64,000 nucleotides of DNA, from NCBI GenBank assembly GCA_050949055.1, contig JBMNFA010000001.1, forward strand, positions 186,001 to 250,000. The letters are read 5' to 3'. The stretch comes from JAEZJZ01 sp050949055 (GTDB lineage Bacteria > Bacillota > UBA994 > UBA5500). The notes beneath the pieces are model-generated. The model did no database searches. It saw only the letters and a list, made by a program, of their open reading frames with translations, and had not been told where the DNA came from. A program made the translations under genes and the position numbers. Shown here in pieces: positions 41,837 to 50,792 of this stretch (the first letter of the stretch is position 1; the number at the start of each line of letters is the position of its first letter).

Positions 41837-42035
41837 TTGTTTTCGTTGTGTATTGCGTTGAGCACGAAATAGGTTCAAATAACCTCAAAAAGCCTCCCAA
41901 AAGCTCCGTTTTAAGCTATTATCCGCTACTGACATCGCCTAGCTGTACCAGTCTGTTGGTGGAAACTACATGGGTAAATGAAAATCGCACCCATGAGACA
42001 CATCGCTGTATCTCATAGGCACGAATCCATGCAAA

Positions 42036-42113
42036 TGGTCGGGCTGACAGGACTTGAACCTGCGGCCTCTTGCACCCCAAGCAAGCGCGCTAGCCAAACT
42101 GCGCCACAGCCCG
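42036..42113 (-). tRNA. trnP: tRNA-Pro (anticodon GGG)
   Basis: 78 bases on the minus strand; acceptor CGGGCTG with CAGCCCG, anticodon arm CTTGC-TTGGGGT-GCAAG giving GGG, T-arm GGTTCAAGTCC, encoded CCA at 42038-42036. A second proline isoacceptor, separate from the array. Confidence 0.96.
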
Positions 42114-42232
42114 TTGCTTGACTATTATACAACAGCGGCGACCAATAATGCAAGCCAAGACCTGCTGGCAGGTATAAGAAGCGCACCCTGCAAATGTCGC
42201 AGGATGCGCCTCTCTTGCCAAGTGTGCCTGGT

Positions 42233-43708
42233 CTATAGGATGATGGCGATCAAGCCACCGCTGCCCTCGTTAACCATTTTCTGCAGCACTTCGCGCAGTT
42301 TCTCTTGGGCGTTGTCCGGCATCTTGAACAGCTTATTCTGGATACCTTCCCGCACCAGGGTATGCAGTGACTTGCCGAAGATATTGGATTCCCATAGCTT
42401 CTGGGGACTGGCCTCAAACTCGTCCACCAGGTACCGGACCAATTCTTCGCTTTGTTTTTCGGTGCCGATGATCGGTGCCACCTCGGACTCCACGTCCACC
42501 CGGATCATATGATACGCCGGGGCGCTGGCTCTCAGCCGAACGCCGAAGCGGTTACCCTGGCGGATGATTTCCGGCTCATCCAGCGCCATGTCCTCCAAAC
42601 TGGGAGGTACGATGCCATAACCGGTATTGCGCACATCGCGCAGAGCATCCCGCAGTCGGTCATATTCCCGCTTGGCCACAGCGTATCCGCCCATCAGGCT
42701 CATCAACACATCGCGGCCCCGGATTTCCGTATTGGCGATCTGGCTCAGGACATCCCAGAACAGGTAGTCGGGGGCTTCGGTGCTGACGCTGGCCAGGCCT
42801 GTGCCGAGTTCCATTTTCTCTAGGATGACCTCGGAGACAAAGTCGCAGTTACCCAAGTGCTCAATCAAGAAATCGATGTCGCGCAGCCGCTTGACTTTCA
42901 CACTGCCTTCCCGCACGGCATCATTAAACCTCTTCTTCAGCCAATTCTTCTCATCCAATACCTCCACCCAATCGGGCAGGTTGACCGTCACCGACTGCAC
43001 AGGGAACTCATACAGCAGCTCGCGCAAGATGCCATGGATATCTGTTTCATTTAAACGGGCGCAGTTCACCGGCAAAACCGCCGTCTGATACTTCAGCTCC
43101 AGATCTTCCCTCAGCTGCATGGCCTGGTTGGAGAACGGATCAGTGGAATTGAGCAGCACGATGAAGGGTTTTCCCAGACTTTGCAGTTCAGCTATCACTC
43201 GTTCTTCGGCCTCGACGTACACCTCCCGCGGCAGGTCGGTGATCGATCCATCGGTGGTCACCACCAAGCCCATGGTCGAATGGTCAGCAATCACCTTTCT
43301 GGTGCCGATTTCGGCCGCCTGCTCAAAGGTAATCTCTTCATCTGACCATGGTGTCATCACCATGCGCGGACCGTCTTCATCCTCGTAGCCAATCGCCCCG
43401 GGAACCGCGTACCCAACGCAGTCGATCAGGCGCACACGCAAGCTGAGATTGTCCACGGTGATTTCCACCGCGTCATCCGGAACAAACTTCGGCTCAGCCG
43501 TGGTGATTGTCCGCCCAGCTCCGCTCTGGGGCAACGCGTCTTTGATCCGTTCCCGGTCGTACTCATCTTCGATATTGGGCAAAACCATCAAATCGGAAAA
43601 CCGTTTGATCAATGTGGACTTGCCTGTACGTACCGGTCCAACTACACCCAAGTGTATTTCACCGGCAGTCCGCTCGGCGATATCCTTCAACAAGTCGACT
43701 TTCTCCAA
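42233..43708 (-). CDS. spoIVA: Stage IV sporulation protein A (spore coat ATPase)
   Basis: Encodes 491 residues from TTG 43708, after GGGAGGGAAAGCAT; this is the length of Bacillus SpoIVA. SpoIVA is a mother-cell ATPase that polymerises on the outer forespore membrane and builds the platform for the coat. The P-loop is GVVGPVRTGKST with Lys30; the next G-protein motifs include VRLIDCVGYAVPGAIGYEDEDG and VLLNSTDP, followed by the long C-terminal helical region and the final GGLIAIIL needed for membrane contact. A sigma-E-like promoter lies upstream. Confidence 0.97.
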   Translation of the reverse strand: MEKVDLLKDIAERTAGEIHLGVVGPVRTGKSTLIKRFSDLMVLPNIEDEYDRERIKDALPQSGAGRTITTAEPKFVPDDAVEITVDNLSLRVRLIDCVGYAVPGAIGYEDEDGPRMVMTPWSDEEITFEQAAEIGTRKVIADHSTMGLVVTTDGSITDLPREVYVEAEERVIAELQSLGKPFIVLLNSTDPFSNQAMQLREDLELKYQTAVLPVNCARLNETDIHGILRELLYEFPVQSVTVNLPDWVEVLDEKNWLKKRFNDAVREGSVKVKRLRDIDFLIEHLGNCDFVSEVILEKMELGTGLASVSTEAPDYLFWDVLSQIANTEIRGRDVLMSLMGGYAVAKREYDRLRDALRDVRNTGYGIVPPSLEDMALDEPEIIRQGNRFGVRLRASAPAYHMIRVDVESEVAPIIGTEKQSEELVRYLVDEFEASPQKLWESNIFGKSLHTLVREGIQNKLFKMPDNAQEKLREVLQKMVNEGSGGLIAIIL

Positions 43709-43850
43709 ATGCTTTCCCTCCCTTTTCCGCCTCAGACGTTTCGATCGAAAACCTCTCGAGCCGCCTGGCATCCCTCCCTGTGTGGTCAGATCAATTCTGA
43801 TCGGCTTGTTCCAGTAAAAGACAAAGCTCAGGCACGGCTTGGCTAGTACA

Positions 43851-43878
43851 TATATATGAGCCCACAGAGTCTATATGC
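43851..43878 (-). promoter_or_regulatory. Candidate sigma-E promoter of spoIVA
   Basis: On the minus strand GCATATA (complement of 43872-43878), a short spacer of about 13 bases and CATATATA (complement of 43851-43858), close to the mother-cell sigma-E consensus. About 140 bases before the spoIVA start. Confidence 0.45.
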
Positions 43879-43917
43879 CAGAAATGCTGCCAAAAACCGT
43901 GATCGAGCGCAGAAAGC

Positions 43918-43951
43918 GAGCACCCCGGCCATGATTCTGGCCGGGGTGCTC
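43918..43951 (-). terminator. Hairpin after gpsA
   Basis: Fourteen-base perfect stem, 43918-43931 with 43938-43951, six-base loop, followed on the minus strand by GCTTTC. It lies 13 bases past the gpsA stop and separates it from spoIVA. Confidence 0.65.
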
Positions 43952-43964
43952 GCCTTCCGCAAAC

Positions 43965-44999
43965 TCACTGTGAGAAAGCTACATCCTCATACTCATGCTT
44001 CCTCAACCGATTCATCGCTTCGTTTAAAGTCTTTATCGGCTCAGCACCATGGAATAGCACCCGATACAACGATTGGGCTAGCGGCATCTCCACGTCGTAT
44101 TTCTGCGACAGGCGATACGCAGCATCAGTGGCGAAGGCACCTTCGATCACCATATGGGTTCCTCCGGTAACCTGTTCCAGTGTCTGACCCTGGCCTATCT
44201 TGTAACCGGCATTCCAGTTACGGCTATGCTTGCTAGTGCAGGTGGCAATCAAATCCCCAATGCCGGACAAACCCGAGAAGGTGCGCCGGTCGGCACCCAT
44301 CTTCTGGCCCAACCGCACCATCTCCACCAGGCCGCGGGTCATCAGCATCGCTTTGGTGTTGTCTCCAAAACCCATGCCATCGGTGACCCCAGCAGCTAAC
44401 GCGATCACGTTCTTCAGCGCGCCGCCTAGCTCAACGCCCACTACATCCAAGGAGGTGTAGACACGGAAGGTGGGGGTGAAGAACGCGTCCTGGAGACGCA
44501 TGGCCACTTCTGAATCCGGGTTGCTGATCACGCTAGCGGAGGGCATGCCCAAGCCGACCTCCTCCGCATGATTAGGGCCGGACAAGACTGAAACACTGGC
44601 CGCCCCGTCGGCCAATTCGGCCTTGATCACTTCAGTTAAGCGCTGCAAGGTGGTCGGTTCAAACCCCTTGGCAGTGTTCACACAATCCACAGGCAACCGA
44701 CAGTAGGGGGCCGCTTCCTTCAGTACCCCTCTCAAATGGGCGGAAGGTACAGACCAGACCAGCAAATCTCTGCCCGCCACAGCCTCCTCTATAGAAGAAG
44801 TTGCTCGCACATGCTCCGGAATCGCCACGCCGGGCAGGTATTGCTTATTCTCCCGATCCTGGTTGATCTCCCTGGCCAGCACCTCCCGGCGACACCACAG
44901 GATCACTTGCTCGAAGTTCTTACTGAGCACGCAGGCCGCCAGAGCCGTCCCCCAGCTGCCCGCACCAATCACTGCTACACTGGTACCTCCCACCGACAA
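43965..44999 (-). CDS. gpsA: NAD(P)-dependent glycerol-3-phosphate dehydrogenase
   Basis: Encodes 344 residues from TTG 44999 with GAGAGGAGAG upstream. GpsA reduces dihydroxyacetone phosphate to sn-glycerol-3-phosphate for lipid synthesis. The Rossmann motif is VAVIGAGSWGTALA; further blocks are VWSVPSAHLRGVLKEA, NTAKGFEPTTLQRLTEVI, SVLSGPNHAEEVGLG and the catalytic Lys segment GGALKNVIALAAGVTDGMGFGDNTKAML. Conserved neighbour of der and spoIVA in sporulating Bacillota. Product feeds PlsY, encoded elsewhere in this window. Confidence 0.96.
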   Translation of the reverse strand: MSVGGTSVAVIGAGSWGTALAACVLSKNFEQVILWCRREVLAREINQDRENKQYLPGVAIPEHVRATSSIEEAVAGRDLLVWSVPSAHLRGVLKEAAPYCRLPVDCVNTAKGFEPTTLQRLTEVIKAELADGAASVSVLSGPNHAEEVGLGMPSASVISNPDSEVAMRLQDAFFTPTFRVYTSLDVVGVELGGALKNVIALAAGVTDGMGFGDNTKAMLMTRGLVEMVRLGQKMGADRRTFSGLSGIGDLIATCTSKHSRNWNAGYKIGQGQTLEQVTGGTHMVIEGAFATDAAYRLSQKYDVEMPLAQSLYRVLFHGAEPIKTLNEAMNRLRKHEYEDVAFSQ

Positions 45000-45050
45000 A
45001 CTCTCCTCTCCAATCTATGATCTATTCATCGCCTGAACAAACGGGCTCGA

Positions 45051-46373
45051 CTAACGCTCTTGACTACCATCCCGCTTGCGCACAAAGAAACGGATGGGCG
45101 TTCCTTCAAATCCCATAGTCTGGCGCAGCCGGTTTTCCAAAAACCGTTGATAGGAGAAATGCAGTAAATCTGGTTCATTGACGAATAGCACAAACGTTGG
45201 CGGCCTTACTCCGCTTTGAGTGGCATAGTAGATCTTGAGCCTTTTCCCCCGCTCGGTGGGAGTAGGGGTGACCAAAGTTGCTTCCTGAATCAGCTCGTTA
45301 AGCGTGCTGGTGGCGATGCGCAGGTGTTGCTGCTCGTCCACATATTTGACCAAGGGCAGCACCCGGTGTACCCGTTGGCCTGTCTTGGCGGAGACAAAGA
45401 TGATCGGAGCGTATTGGGCAAACGCCAACTCCCTGCGGATGTCCTCGGTGAACCGATTTACCGAGTGGCTGTCTTTCTCCACCAAGTCCCACTTGTTGAC
45501 CAGAATCACCATCCCGCGCCCCTTGTTGTGGGCGAATCCGAGGATCTTCTTATCCTGCTCGGTCACTCCCTCGGTGGCATCCAGCACCATCAGGACCACG
45601 TTCGCTCGCTCAATAGCTTTCAGTGAGCGCAGACCGCTATATCTCTCCACCTCTTCTTCCACCCGGCTCTTCCGGCGCAAGCCAGCAGTGTCTATGAGCA
45701 CGAAATTGTCCGTCCCCACCATCAGCGGTGTGTCAATTGCATCCCGGGTGGTTCCGGGAACATCGCTGACAATCACCCGTTCTTGTCCCAGCAGGGCGTT
45801 TACCAACGACGACTTGCCCACATTCGGCTTGCCGATCACCGCAGTGCGGATCACATCTTCGGCATAGAGGGGTGCATCAGCCGCCGGCAGGCGCTCCACA
45901 ATCAGATCCAGCAGATCACCTATGCCCAAGCCATTTGCGGCAGAAATGCTGATCAGATCAGGCAGCCCCAGGCTGTAGAATTCTGCCGCGTTAGCCTCTA
46001 AACCAGGGTGGTCGATCTTATTTACCACCAGGATCAATGGTTTACTGGTGGCGCGCAGAATATTGGCCACATCTTCGTCCATGGAGGTCAACCCTTGACG
46101 GCCATCCACCACAAACAGGACCACTTCTGCTTCCCGAATGGCGATTTCGGCCTGTTTGCGGATATAGGTGAACATCTGGTCTGTGCTGTTCACTTCCAGA
46201 CCGCCTGTATCCACCAGAGTAAACTCGTGATCCAGCCAATGGACGTCTGAATAGATGCGATCTCGGGTGACCCCGGGAACGTCCTCAACGATGGCCACCC
46301 GTTTGCCTACCAGATAATTAAACAGAGTCGATTTACCCACGTTGGGCCTACCCACCACTGCCACAATGGACAT
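45051..46373 (-). CDS. der: Ribosome-biogenesis GTPase Der (EngA)
   Basis: Encodes 440 residues from ATG 46373, overlapping the stop of the DUF512 gene by one base. It has two GTPase domains in tandem, the hallmark of Der: G1 loops GRPNVGKSTLFNYL and GKPNVGKSSLVNALLG, G3 DTGG and DTAG, G4 NKID and NKWD, followed by the KH-like C-terminal domain. Acts on 50S ribosome assembly and is essential in most bacteria. Confidence 0.97.
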   Translation of the reverse strand: MSIVAVVGRPNVGKSTLFNYLVGKRVAIVEDVPGVTRDRIYSDVHWLDHEFTLVDTGGLEVNSTDQMFTYIRKQAEIAIREAEVVLFVVDGRQGLTSMDEDVANILRATSKPLILVVNKIDHPGLEANAAEFYSLGLPDLISISAANGLGIGDLLDLIVERLPAADAPLYAEDVIRTAVIGKPNVGKSSLVNALLGQERVIVSDVPGTTRDAIDTPLMVGTDNFVLIDTAGLRRKSRVEEEVERYSGLRSLKAIERANVVLMVLDATEGVTEQDKKILGFAHNKGRGMVILVNKWDLVEKDSHSVNRFTEDIRRELAFAQYAPIIFVSAKTGQRVHRVLPLVKYVDEQQHLRIATSTLNELIQEATLVTPTPTERGKRLKIYYATQSGVRPPTFVLFVNEPDLLHFSYQRFLENRLRQTMGFEGTPIRFFVRKRDGSQER

Positions 46374-47701
46374 CAGTCACCCTCCTCTCCTAGCGTATAT
46401 TTCACCAGAGCATGACCGTCGGTGGGGATGCACTGCAGGTTGGCGTCAGTGAATTCCGATACCAGCTCTTCCCAGGTAATGTCGTCCAGAAAATCCCCCT
46501 CCTCTGGTCGCAGCATCACATCGGGAATCAGAACGGTGACATCGCTTACGCGCAATCGGCGCAAGGCGGCGATGATGTCCCGGCCGCATACTAGTCCGGC
46601 TACGGTGACCGAAGGGCCAAACACCTGATTGGTAACCGGCAGCACATCCACCCACAATCCGGCGATGCGATTCAGTCTACTGGCCAGAGCGCGCAGACTG
46701 CTGGCAGCCGAAGTACCAGTCACCCAGATCACGTGGCGGGGGGACTTAACCCGACGGGATGAGCGGCGCCAGGCGCTGGCAAACTGGTCCAGCAGCTGGC
46801 GCAGCAAGCCCACCCCATTCTCTATCTGCGGGAAATCATCGTAGTAGCGGCGTCCGGGTGGCAGGCTCCCGGCCAACACAAACCATTCATCGGCCAGATA
46901 GACAAAGGAAACGCCCAGTTTGCGGCGAAATTGCATGCTCTTGGGGAGCAGGTGGTCGATCAGCGCGCGAGCGTCTGCCGGCGTGGGTGAACAAAGCGGT
47001 GCCAAATGCTGACGATGTTTGGTCAGCCCCACCGGGACGACCGCTATAGACTGCACTGCTGGCCACAGGGAGGACAAGTCAGCGACGGTCTTCTCCAACT
47101 CGCTCCCGTCATTGATTCCGGGAACCAGCACCACCTGGCAGTGCATTTCGATACGCCTGCTGGCCAACTGCTGCAGTTGCTGCATGATCTTACCGGCCCG
47201 AGGATTGCGCAACAGTTCCGTTCTCAGCTCTCCATTGGTAGTATGTACAGAAATATACAGCGGGCTCGGCCGCAGATCCAGGATCCGCTGCCAATCGCTT
47301 TGGTTGAGGTTGGTCAGGGTGACAAAACTGCCCTGCAGTGCCGACAGGCGATAGTCATCGTCTTTCAGGGACAAGGTCCGGCGCATGTTGCGGGGCTGCT
47401 GGTCCACGAAACAAAACTGGCAGTTGTTCTGACAGAATTTCAACCGATCGATAGTCGGGCTGGAGAAAACTATCCCCAAGTCCTGTCCAAATTGCTTCTC
47501 CACGGTGGCCGTGTGCTCCTGACCCTGGTCATCTCTCCAAGCAACCCGCACCTGCTCACTGGACGAAGCTAATCGGAAATCTAGAATGTCTGTCACGGGT
47601 TGGTCGTTGACTGCCAGCAGGACATGGCCAGCCTTGATTCCCATGCGTTCCGCCAAAGAGCCTTTGAGCACAGCGGAAACTCTGGCTTCCTGTTGGGACA
47701 T
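46373..47701 (-). CDS. DUF512 family protein (PDZ and radical-SAM-like Fe-S domain)
   Basis: Encodes 442 residues from ATG 47701. An N-terminal PDZ-like domain (about 5-75, LAERMGIKAGHVLLAVNDQPVTD) is followed by a Cys cluster LKFCQNNCQFCFVDQQP (CxxxCxxC) and a radical-SAM-type barrel with LYISVHTTNGELR and VVLVPGINDGSELEKTV, then DUF512 (about 250-430). The protein is conserved beside der in Clostridia; its reaction is unknown. Start overlaps none of its neighbours, but the stop overlaps der. Confidence 0.9.
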   Translation of the reverse strand: MSQQEARVSAVLKGSLAERMGIKAGHVLLAVNDQPVTDILDFRLASSSEQVRVAWRDDQGQEHTATVEKQFGQDLGIVFSSPTIDRLKFCQNNCQFCFVDQQPRNMRRTLSLKDDDYRLSALQGSFVTLTNLNQSDWQRILDLRPSPLYISVHTTNGELRTELLRNPRAGKIMQQLQQLASRRIEMHCQVVLVPGINDGSELEKTVADLSSLWPAVQSIAVVPVGLTKHRQHLAPLCSPTPADARALIDHLLPKSMQFRRKLGVSFVYLADEWFVLAGSLPPGRRYYDDFPQIENGVGLLRQLLDQFASAWRRSSRRVKSPRHVIWVTGTSAASSLRALASRLNRIAGLWVDVLPVTNQVFGPSVTVAGLVCGRDIIAALRRLRVSDVTVLIPDVMLRPEEGDFLDDITWEELVSEFTDANLQCIPTDGHALVKYTLGEEGD

Positions 47702-47814
47702 GGTCGCTGCACCTCCCCAAATGATGAATAGCCAGTTGTGCTGGGGCCAACTGGCGACGCTATCGGTAACACACTCACAAGAGCGATTGACGCAAAGCGA
47801 CTATGGTAATTATC

Positions 47815-48306
47815 CTATACCCCAGGTGACCAGTCAAGAAAGCCCAGCTCCTGCTGCCGGGACGACCGCACCCTGTTCACCAGATTGACGTAGGTGGCAA
47901 AACTCTTGCGAACTCCGAAAGCTGCCAGGCGCCTGCCAAACCAGACCAAGCCCAGACTGCGGGAAGAGAAGCCACCAATCCTGGTATACCAGTTGACGCA
48001 AGGCAAACAGTTGACGAAGCGGTAGTCTTTCGGATGCAGCCCCAGCAGACGGAGAAAGTGGTCAAACAGACCGGCATAGGAATTGTGGTCTGCGCCCAAT
48101 CCCAACACGTATACCCGGTGTCCCTGGTCGTCATCCCCCATGTAGAAGAGCTGGCCAATGTCACCATTGGGGGTCTGATCGAAGCGCGGAATCTGCATCA
48201 CTTCGACCACTGTTGGCTGATGCTCGCAGGAGAGGTGTCCCAAATGCAGGGCTGCAGCTGTCACTGAAGAATGCGCGCTACCCCAACAGAAGTAGATGTA
48301 GTTCAG
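47815..48306 (-). CDS. DUF3189 family protein
   Basis: Encodes about 163 residues if translation starts at CTG 48306, two bases after the stop of the upstream gene and behind GGAAGGGGG; TTG starts farther upstream would overlap that gene. DUF3189 signature: YIYFCWGSAHSSVTAAALHLGHL, TPNGDIGQLFYMGDDDQGHRVYVLGLG and HNSYAGLFDHFLRLLG. Function unknown; common near spoIIP in clostridial genomes. The CTG start is inferred from context, not from homology. Confidence 0.75.
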   Translation of the reverse strand: MNYIYFCWGSAHSSVTAAALHLGHLSCEHQPTVVEVMQIPRFDQTPNGDIGQLFYMGDDDQGHRVYVLGLGADHNSYAGLFDHFLRLLGLHPKDYRFVNCLPCVNWYTRIGGFSSRSLGLVWFGRRLAAFGVRKSFATYVNLVNRVRSSRQQELGFLDWSPGV

Positions 48307-48308
48307 AC

Positions 48309-48695
48309 CTAAACCCCCTTCCGCTGGCAGCTGTACCGCCAAAGCCTCTTCCCGAGCCATTCCCTGGCCAACCCAGGCAACCAGCTTTGTCTCCACAGCC
48401 AAACCAATCTGCGCAAGCTGCCTGGCTCCGGCTGTGGTAGCACCTTTACCTTCACCGCAGGCGCAAATTCCGCCGCCAGGCTGAGCACAGCTTGCCTGAA
48501 GACGTACGGCTGCCTGCCGTGGGCAGCAGCCAAGACCGTCTGATCGCCGAGGTGTTGGCAAAGCAGCCAGCGACCATGACCCGGCAGCTGGGCTGCCTGG
48601 CGCAAAAAGTGCTCTCGACTGCTGCTCTTGGCGTGCGAGAGAGCGGCTGCCAAGGCAGCCGCTCCTGTACGGCTATGAAAGATCACCAACTGCAT
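48309..48695 (-). CDS. Small DUF3189-like protein, diverged
   Basis: Encodes 128 residues from ATG 48695, which overlaps the spoIIP stop by one base. The N-terminus LVIFHSRTGAAALAAALSHAK resembles the DUF3189 start but the CxGSxHSS motif is replaced by HSRTGAAA, and the middle carries HFLRQAAQLPGHGRWLLCQHLG. The C-terminal third is basic (KRLWRYSCQRKGV). It is probably a diverged partner of the DUF3189 protein encoded directly after it. Role unknown. Confidence 0.6.
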   Translation of the reverse strand: MQLVIFHSRTGAAALAAALSHAKSSSREHFLRQAAQLPGHGRWLLCQHLGDQTVLAAAHGRQPYVFRQAVLSLAAEFAPAVKVKVLPQPEPGSLRRLVWLWRQSWLPGLAREWLGKRLWRYSCQRKGV

Positions 48696-49930
48696 CAGCG
48701 GTTTCTATCGCCCTCATCGTCTCCGGGGCCTTTCTGCCGGTGTTTCGGCCTGCGGGCCGTTCCCAACGCGTTGCTGAACTCCTTGGTGACAAAGGTTCGC
48801 AGCTTGCTGCTGGCCTCGTTCCACCCGCCAGTGCTGAGCAATAGCCAGGCACTGGCACCCACAATCACCAAGCCGACCATCCACAGAGCTGCCCGGCTGC
48901 CTGCACCGCTCTCGCGGTTCTGCCCAGCCTGGGCGGCAGACGTCCTGGCGCCCAGGTAATTGGCGTAGACCTTGGCAAACAACGACGCGCCAGCGGCGGC
49001 ATCTTCACGGCTTGAGGTATCGGTGCCCACTTCCAGCAGCAGATTGCGGCCGCTGAGATCCTGGTTATACCCGCCGCGGGCAAAAAAGATTCCTTTGATC
49101 AACCCGGGTACCTGCTTGTCAGTGGCTGCCTTGATCTCCTGGGCAAATTGCTTGTTGGTTGACATATTCGGATTCTGCCTACCCACCACCAAGCGGATCT
49201 GGGAGACGTTGCGTCCATCCACAGTGGTGGAGTAGCTCTGCGGTCCGCCACCGGCGTCCCGGTGCACGTCCAGCAGTGCCGTGCTCCCCTGCCGCAGCAA
49301 TTGCTGGGCAGTGCGCCGCGAACGGGTATAGGCAGCGCTATCATGGGGGTCGTGGCGGCTGTCCGAATAGACCACCCGAGCTCCGGCTTCCTTCAGGCTC
49401 TCCACCAGCGCAGCACCCACCTTGAAAATACCGCCGTTTCCGCGGATGCTGTCGGTGCCATCGCTGGGCACGTAGGACTCGGAACTATGGGTGTGATAAA
49501 CCCCTACGGTGACCTGCCCCTTGCCAGCTTTCGGCGCACTGGTCATCAGGTTCTCGATAAACGCCAGAGTGTCGGCGGAGAGCTGCACCTGCTCCAGGAA
49601 GCGGGCGATGGCCGTGCGCTGACCCTCATCGACTGAAATCACTTCATAAAGGCGGTCATCTTCTGTCTGATACTGGTCGCCAACAGCCACCCCCATGCCA
49701 GTCTGGAAGACAACTGTGTTCGGGTCGGCCTGATCGTAGACGGTATAGAAGCTGCCTCCGGTACACTCTTCCGGTTCACTAGGGGAAGCTGTCCATGTTT
49801 GCTCGGGTAGCTGAGCTACCCATGCTGGCTCGGGTAGCTGAGTTGTCCATGCTTGCTTGGACAGCTGCAACAGCGCCGTCAATGCCAGCGCAATCATTAC
49901 GAGGACCAAGCCCCGGCGGCACATTCTCAT
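48695..49930 (-). CDS. spoIIP: Stage II sporulation protein P
   Basis: Encodes 411 residues from ATG 49930, overlapping the DUF1614 stop by four bases. SpoIIP is an amidase/endopeptidase of the DMP machine that thins septal peptidoglycan during engulfment. The catalytic zinc region is intact (GVYHTHSSESYVP, His146 and His148, and LLDVHRDAGGG). One N-terminal anchor (LVLVMIALALTALLQLS) is followed by three nine-residue repeats. The C-terminus carries an extra hydrophobic segment (LWMVGLVIVGASAWLLLS) and a basic tail, a second anchor not present in Bacillus SpoIIP. Confidence 0.95.
   Translation of the reverse strand: MRMCRRGLVLVMIALALTALLQLSKQAWTTQLPEPAWVAQLPEQTWTASPSEPEECTGGSFYTVYDQADPNTVVFQTGMGVAVGDQYQTEDDRLYEVISVDEGQRTAIARFLEQVQLSADTLAFIENLMTSAPKAGKGQVTVGVYHTHSSESYVPSDGTDSIRGNGGIFKVGAALVESLKEAGARVVYSDSRHDPHDSAAYTRSRRTAQQLLRQGSTALLDVHRDAGGGPQSYSTTVDGRNVSQIRLVVGRQNPNMSTNKQFAQEIKAATDKQVPGLIKGIFFARGGYNQDLSGRNLLLEVGTDTSSREDAAAGASLFAKVYANYLGARTSAAQAGQNRESGAGSRAALWMVGLVIVGASAWLLLSTGGWNEASSKLRTFVTKEFSNALGTARRPKHRQKGPGDDEGDRNR
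49775..49855 (-). repeat. 27-base tandem repeat inside spoIIP
   Basis: Three units of about 27 bases encode residues about 26-52 of SpoIIP, with the periodic theme W-x-x-x-L-P-E (QAWTTQLPE, PAWVAQLPE, QTWTASPSE). The repeat follows the membrane anchor and would form a flexible linker. Copy number may vary between strains. Confidence 0.85.
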
Positions 49931-50622
49931 CTCCGATCCCTCCGCTCGCTGATGTCCTCAATTTTGGCTTTCTGGGCAGCATTCAATTCCACCACTGGCG
50001 GAACCTCAATCTTTGCCTTGTGTCCTCCACCCAGCCGCTCACGGGTTTCACCCACCAACTCGGCCAGCAGCACAGCCAGCAATCCGGCGATGATCACGGT
50101 GTCAAACATACCGGCACCGCCGATCACTGTTCCGCCGGGATAACCACGCATGGCCAAGCCGATGGCATAGGCGATGTCGTTGGCTACCACAGACAGCACG
50201 CCAGCAATAAAGGAGGCACGGCGGGAGCGGCCGATGATGTAAGCAGTGAATCCTGCCAACAGTGCATACAGATACATCGGGTCGATAACCATGTTTGCTG
50301 GATCGCCGGGCAAATAGGTGCTGGCGAGATAGATCAGCGTTCCTCCGATCGCCGTTGCCAAAGCCGCGCGCCACTTTTCTTTTGCCTCATCGGCGGTAAA
50401 CCATAGCCACAGGGCTAGGACCAGCGGAACCAAGCCGCCCCCGATATTGATTCCGAGCAAAGGCGTCAATTGGATGTCCGGAATGTACGAGCCGACCAAC
50501 ATGGCCCCCAGGAACAACAGCGCTGCGCGGTCTGAAAGCCGCATCCGGTCCAACAAGCGCTGCGCCAAACCAAAGTAGATCAATACTGACGCAATCAAAA
50601 GGGTAATCGCGCCAACTGGCAA
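49927..50622 (-). CDS. DUF1614 family membrane protein
   Basis: Encodes 231 residues from TTG 50622 (GGGAGTG RBS). It matches DUF1614: VGAITLLIASVLIYFGLAQRLLDRMRLSDRAALL, VGSYIPDIQL, GINIGGGLVPLVLALWLW and GGAGMFDTVIIAGLLAVLL, with about six membrane segments. The function is unknown, but it is regularly found before spoIIP in clostridial genomes, so a sporulation role is plausible. Confidence 0.85.
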   Translation of the reverse strand: MPVGAITLLIASVLIYFGLAQRLLDRMRLSDRAALLFLGAMLVGSYIPDIQLTPLLGINIGGGLVPLVLALWLWFTADEAKEKWRAALATAIGGTLIYLASTYLPGDPANMVIDPMYLYALLAGFTAYIIGRSRRASFIAGVLSVVANDIAYAIGLAMRGYPGGTVIGGAGMFDTVIIAGLLAVLLAELVGETRERLGGGHKAKIEVPPVVELNAAQKAKIEDISERRDRR

Positions 50623-50750
50623 TCTGAACACTCCCTTTCCAGCTATCTGGCACCGATATGACGCACGCATCATATCGCTTTCTAGTGTTTCCCTGGCGCG
50701 ATAGGGTTATGTTTCGCTGCACAACCGGTTTAGGGCCAAATAAAACCAAA

Positions 50751-50776
50751 GAGGCACGGGCTTTAGCCCGTGCCTC
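50751..50776 (-). terminator. Intrinsic terminator of ispH-rpsA
   Basis: Eleven-base stem GAGGCACGGGC/GCCCGTGCCTC (50751-50761 with 50766-50776), loop TTTA, followed on the minus strand by TTTGGTTTTATTTGG, 17 bases past the ispH-rpsA stop. Confidence 0.85.
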
Positions 50777-50792
50777 TCTTAGGGAGTAGCTA

